DNA from: JBGAMH01 sp044222045
GTDB lineage: Bacteria > Eisenbacteria > RBG-16-71-46
Length of the DNA stretch: 17,627 nt
Direction of reading: 5' to 3'
Assembly: GCA_044222045.1 (NCBI GenBank)
Contig: JBGAOB010000067.1
Coordinates: forward strand, 1 to 17,627
Of the stretch, positions 15,359 to 17,627 are shown one piece after another. Position numbers and translations under genes: made by a program. Every line of letters starts with the position of its first letter. Position 1 is the stretch's first letter. The notes under the pieces were generated by a model. The model was given only the letters and a program-made list of their open reading frames with translations, was not told the DNA's origin and did not search any database.

Positions 15359-15381
15359 GCGTCGTCAGGAGGAATCCCCGG

Positions 15382-16139
15382 ATGCGCCGCTGGCTGTTCG
15401 TGATGTCCATGTGTTGTGCGCCGCGCCCGCCCGCGCGGCCGAGCTGCGCCTGGGCGCCGCGGGCGACCTGCAGGGTCCGGTGCGCGAACTGACCGCGGCG
15501 TTCGAGCGGCTCTACCCCGAGGTGAGCGTGCGCACCACGTTCGCGCCCGCCGAGTCGCTGTTCGCGCGCGTGCAGGCCGACACGTCGTTCGACGTCCTGG
15601 TGACCACGGACTCGGCCGGCACGGCGCGCATGGACCGGAGCGAGCTGTTGCGGCGCGGCACGCGCACCACGTTCGCGTACGGCCGCGTGGCGCTGTGGGC
15701 GCGCAAGCCGGCGGCGAAGTACCTGCCGAAGGCCGGGCTCGTGACGCTGGCCACCGCCGAGGTGATGCGCGTGGCGATGCCGAATCCCGCGACGTCCGCG
15801 ATCGGCCGCCTGTCGCAGGCCGCGCTGGAGCGCGCGAAGCTGTGGCCGCAGGTGAAGAACAAGTGCGTGTTCGCCGACGACGACGCGACCGCGGCCGAGA
15901 TGGCGCTGGCCACCACGCAGGCCGCGCTGCTGTCGAAGGGCGCCGCGGAGAGCCCGGCGATGAAGCGCGCCGGTCGCGTGTGGGTGGTGCCCGACTCGGT
16001 GTGCCGCCCGATCGCGCACGTGGCGTGCGTGGTGACCGGCGCGGACTCGGCGGCCGGCGCGTTCGTCGGCTTCCTGCGACTGGGCCCCGCGCGCGAGGTG
16101 CTGACGCGCCACGGCCTGTCGCCCACGGGCGGCAAGTAG
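15382..16139 (+). CDS. modA: ModA-like periplasmic substrate-binding protein, frameshifted in the signal peptide
   Basis: The body (about 235 residues, to TAG 16137) reads LRLGAAGDLQGPVRELTAAF, a TFAPAESLFARVQAD segment, DVLVTTDS, and a closing FVGFLRLGPAREVLTRHGLS. This is the order seen in molybdate/tungstate-binding ModA proteins, which hand oxyanion to a ModBC permease. The first oxyanion Ser (AAASL in E. coli) is Asp here, so molybdate specificity is uncertain. The best start, ATG 15382, has a perfect AGGAGGA 8 bases upstream and begins a signal peptide (MRRWLFVMSM), but in frame 1. The body and its cleavage site (CAAPARA) are in frame 3. The frames join around 15409-15420. Restoring one base gives 252 residues, near E. 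coli ModA (257). Without it, only GTG 15411 or TTG 15414 could start, with no usable signal peptide. No modB or modC is nearby. Confidence 0.7.
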
Positions 16140-16229
16140 CGGGCGGTCCCCGGCTCGCGCGGGAGCCTGCGTCGCGGCCGCCACGTCGCGGCTCGAAGTG
16201 GTCGCCGAATCCCGGCAGCGAACAGGGCC

Positions 16230-16247
16230 ACTGGCCGCGCGGCCAGT
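16230..16247. repeat. 18-bp perfect palindrome
   Basis: ACTGGCCGCGCGGCCAGT equals its own reverse complement. It could be half of a tandem terminator or a protein-binding dyad. Confidence 0.5.
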
Positions 16248-16284
16248 TGTCCCAACGCAACCCACCGCCGCGGTCGATTCGATG

Positions 16285-16304
16285 GGGCCGCTTTCGAGCG
16301 GCCC
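16285..16304. terminator. Bidirectional hairpin with TTCG tetraloop
   Basis: GGGCCGCT, loop TTCG, AGCGGCCC gives an 8-bp perfect stem with the very stable UUCG-type loop, 146 bases after the ModA-like stop and 31 bases from the stop of the converging gene. There is no T-tract. Confidence 0.5.
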
Positions 16305-16334
16305 TGCACGAGAGGCCGCCGGTGGCGGGACGCT

Positions 16335-17308
16335 TCAGCGGAGAGACCACTCCCGCTCTTCGGGTCCGTACATCCGCCGCACCTCGATGCCGAGCGAGTC
16401 GTCCTCCGCGATCCCCGCACGCGGCGTTCCCCGCGGGTCGGTCCGCAGGAGCACCACGCGCGCCTCCCCGCCACTCCGTGGCCAGACGCCGTACAGCGTC
16501 ACGGCCCGGGCGGCCTTCAGCCAGGGTAGGAAGCGCGGAGCGACGCTCACCAGGTCGTAGTGTTCCCACGGGTCGTAGCCGTGCACGCGGTCGAACGCCC
16601 GCATCACCGCGAAAGCGGCGTCGTCGAGCGGCTGCTGCCACAGCATGGTCGCTTCGCGGGCATTCACCCGCCACACGGATCCCATAACGAGGTGTGGGCA
16701 GGCGCCGCAGAAGTTTGCGTCGAACGTGCTCGTGCCGTTCCAGTCCGACCGCGTGCGGAGCAGGATCTCGTCGTGCTTGCGCAGCACCTCGAGACCCCGC
16801 TGCTCGCTGCGGTCGTAGAATCGCGGTGGCAGGCGCCCGGCCCCCTGCCGCGGCCAACCATCACCCAGAGGGTCCACCGCCACGAGCTCGAACGCGTGCG
16901 GCGCCGATGTGCCAGCTGCATCGGCACGGAGTGCGCTCGGTCGTGGCGCGCATCGGGATCGGCCGGCGGCCGGGGCACCTCCACGCGACGCCAGCCGGAA
17001 CGCCCGACCAGCCGCATCTCGATCCCCTGCGTTGCGAACTGGTGGACAGCGAACAGCAACTCGTCGCCCAGCGTGTCGGCGACCTCCTCGAAGAGCCGGC
17101 TCTGCTCGCGCACCTGGCGCGCTTCTCGCGTGGCCGTCCAGCGCGCCAGGCGCTGCGAGGGCGGCAATTTCAGAAGGCTCGCTGCCATCGAGTCGGCGTA
17201 CGGCCCGAGCGACGGGCTGACGGCGTCTTCCTCGCCGATGGAAGCCGCGAGCCCGGATCCGGCCAGGCACAACGCCAGGCCGGCCACCGCAAGCCAACAC
17301 CGCGACAT
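16335..17308 (-). pseudogene. Secreted protein of unknown function, split by one frameshift
   Basis: On the minus strand ATG 17308 has GGAGGGG ending 4 bases upstream and begins a signal peptide (WLAVAGLALCLAGSGLA). The frame reads sensibly to about QGIEMRLVGRSGWRRVEVPR and DPDARHDRA. From about 16935 the sensible reading moves to another frame: ADAAGTSAPHAFELVAVDPL, PPRFYDRSEQRGLEVLRKHD, DANFCGACPHLVMGSVWR, and on to REWSLR at 16335. The whole span is 974 bases, so adding one base gives 324 residues plus a stop. The C-terminal part has alternating strands, a CGAC pair and the phrase YDPWEHYDLVSVAPRFLPW; I do not recognise the family. It lies 118 bases downstream of the P-type ATPase on the same strand. 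It may be a true pseudogene or an assembly error. Confidence 0.65.
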
Positions 17309-17377
17309 GATCCCCTCCGTTCGTTCGACCCGAGCGCGCAGCCGGGGGACACCGACACGCTCCCTGTTGCGAAACGA

Positions 17378-17419
17378 GGCCCTTCGCGCCGACGGCCGAG
17401 CACCATCGACGCGAAGGCC
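17378..17419 (-). terminator. Hairpin after the P-type ATPase
   Basis: GG-c-CCTTCGCG (17378-17388) pairs with CGCGAAGGCC (17410-17419), ten pairs with one bulge and a 21-base loop, starting 7 bases past the ATPase stop. In minus-strand transcription it is followed by TCGTTTCG, a weak T-containing stretch. Confidence 0.35.
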
Positions 17420-17426
17420 GCTGCCG

Positions 17427-17627
17427 CTACGCCCGCCGCCCCGCCAGCAACCGCAGGCCGTTCAGGATGACCAGCACGGTGCTGCCTTCGTGGCCGCTCA
17501 CGGCCACCGGCAGCTTCAGCTGGCCGATCGGCAGGTACTGGCCGGCGAACACCCAGATCACCAGCAGCAGCATCACGCCGACGGCGATCGTGAGGTTCTG
17601 CGCCACCACCGTGCGGGCGTTGTGCGC
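17427..17627 (-). CDS. C-terminal end of a heavy-metal-translocating P1B-type ATPase (5' partial)
   Basis: The frame enters from the right edge and stops at 17427, giving 67 residues. They comprise RTVVAQNL, one or two hydrophobic helices (TIAVGVMLLLVIWVFAG) and the signature end VSGHEGSTVLVILNGLRLL. This GHEGSTVLVxLNGLRLL tail is characteristic of ZntA/CadA-type P1B ATPases, which export Zn, Cd, Pb or Co across the inner membrane using ATP. The metal-specifying CPC helix and the DKTGT site lie outside the window, so the metal cannot be named. The product ends with basic GRRA. Confidence 0.85.
   Translation of the reverse strand, partial: AHNARTVVAQNLTIAVGVMLLLVIWVFAGQYLPIGQLKLPVAVSGHEGSTVLVILNGLRLLAGRRA

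Larger units (their letters stand above)
16140..16334. other. Convergent intergenic region with two hairpins
   Basis: 195 bases between the ModA-like stop and the minus-strand gene's stop. It holds an 18-bp palindrome and a separate hairpin with a TTCG loop, both listed separately. No gene is seen. Confidence 0.5.

Noticed and set aside
1..17627. CRISPR arrays, tRNA or rRNA genes, insertion sequences and integrase genes
   Set aside because: No short regularly spaced repeats, cloverleaf sequences, transposase motifs or terminal inverted repeats were seen. The only tandem repeats are the coding heme units.

Overview
The window is very GC-rich DNA (roughly 70% by eye) from a Gram-negative-type bacterium. 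It encodes signal peptides, outer-membrane beta-barrels ending in an aromatic residue, and many multiheme c-type cytochromes. The Ala/Asp/Ser/Arg-rich and Pro/Ala-rich linkers and the family mix suggest an uncultured lineage such as Candidatus Eisenbacteria, Gemmatimonadota or a deltaproteobacterial-type phylum. That placement is an inference from style. No marker gene is present.

Layout. 1-124 is the tail of an unrecognised CDS. 211-1902 is a large hypothetical protein with a GNAT-like acetyltransferase segment. 2061-3272 is a secreted beta-barrel with one N-terminal CxxCH heme motif, a Cyc2-like cytochrome-porin fusion. 3425-4345 (minus) is an arginase with an apparently leaderless start. 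4346-4740 is a divergent regulatory region with a structured leader. 4741-12681 is a tight five-gene operon: diheme cytochrome b, a membrane-anchored ferredoxin/FAD-NAD(P) oxidoreductase, a 20-heme cytochrome, a 19-heme cytochrome, and an outer-membrane beta-barrel with a long periplasmic linker. It ends at a strong hairpin (12706-12740). 12779-15321 is a two-gene unit: a secreted LamG-like protein and a GT-C-type membrane glycosyltransferase with a TPR tail. 15382-16139 is a ModA-like periplasmic binding protein whose signal peptide is out of frame with its body. 16335-17308 (minus) is a secreted protein of unknown function broken by one frameshift. 17427-17627 (minus) is the C-terminus of a heavy-metal P-type ATPase.

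The centre of interest is the five-gene operon. Its order follows a plausible electron path: cytoplasmic NAD(P)H or ferredoxin side, FAD and Fe-S clusters, inner-membrane diheme b, 39 predicted c-hemes in the periplasm, then an outer-membrane barrel. This matches a transmembrane electron conduit for extracellular electron transfer, analogous in logic to Mtr, Pcc or Ext systems but with different parts. The Cyc2-like fusion just upstream may be a second, independent route across the outer membrane. The function is inferred from architecture only.

Two genes in the last 2.3 kb each appear to lack exactly one base. This could be decay, but local assembly error is a serious alternative.
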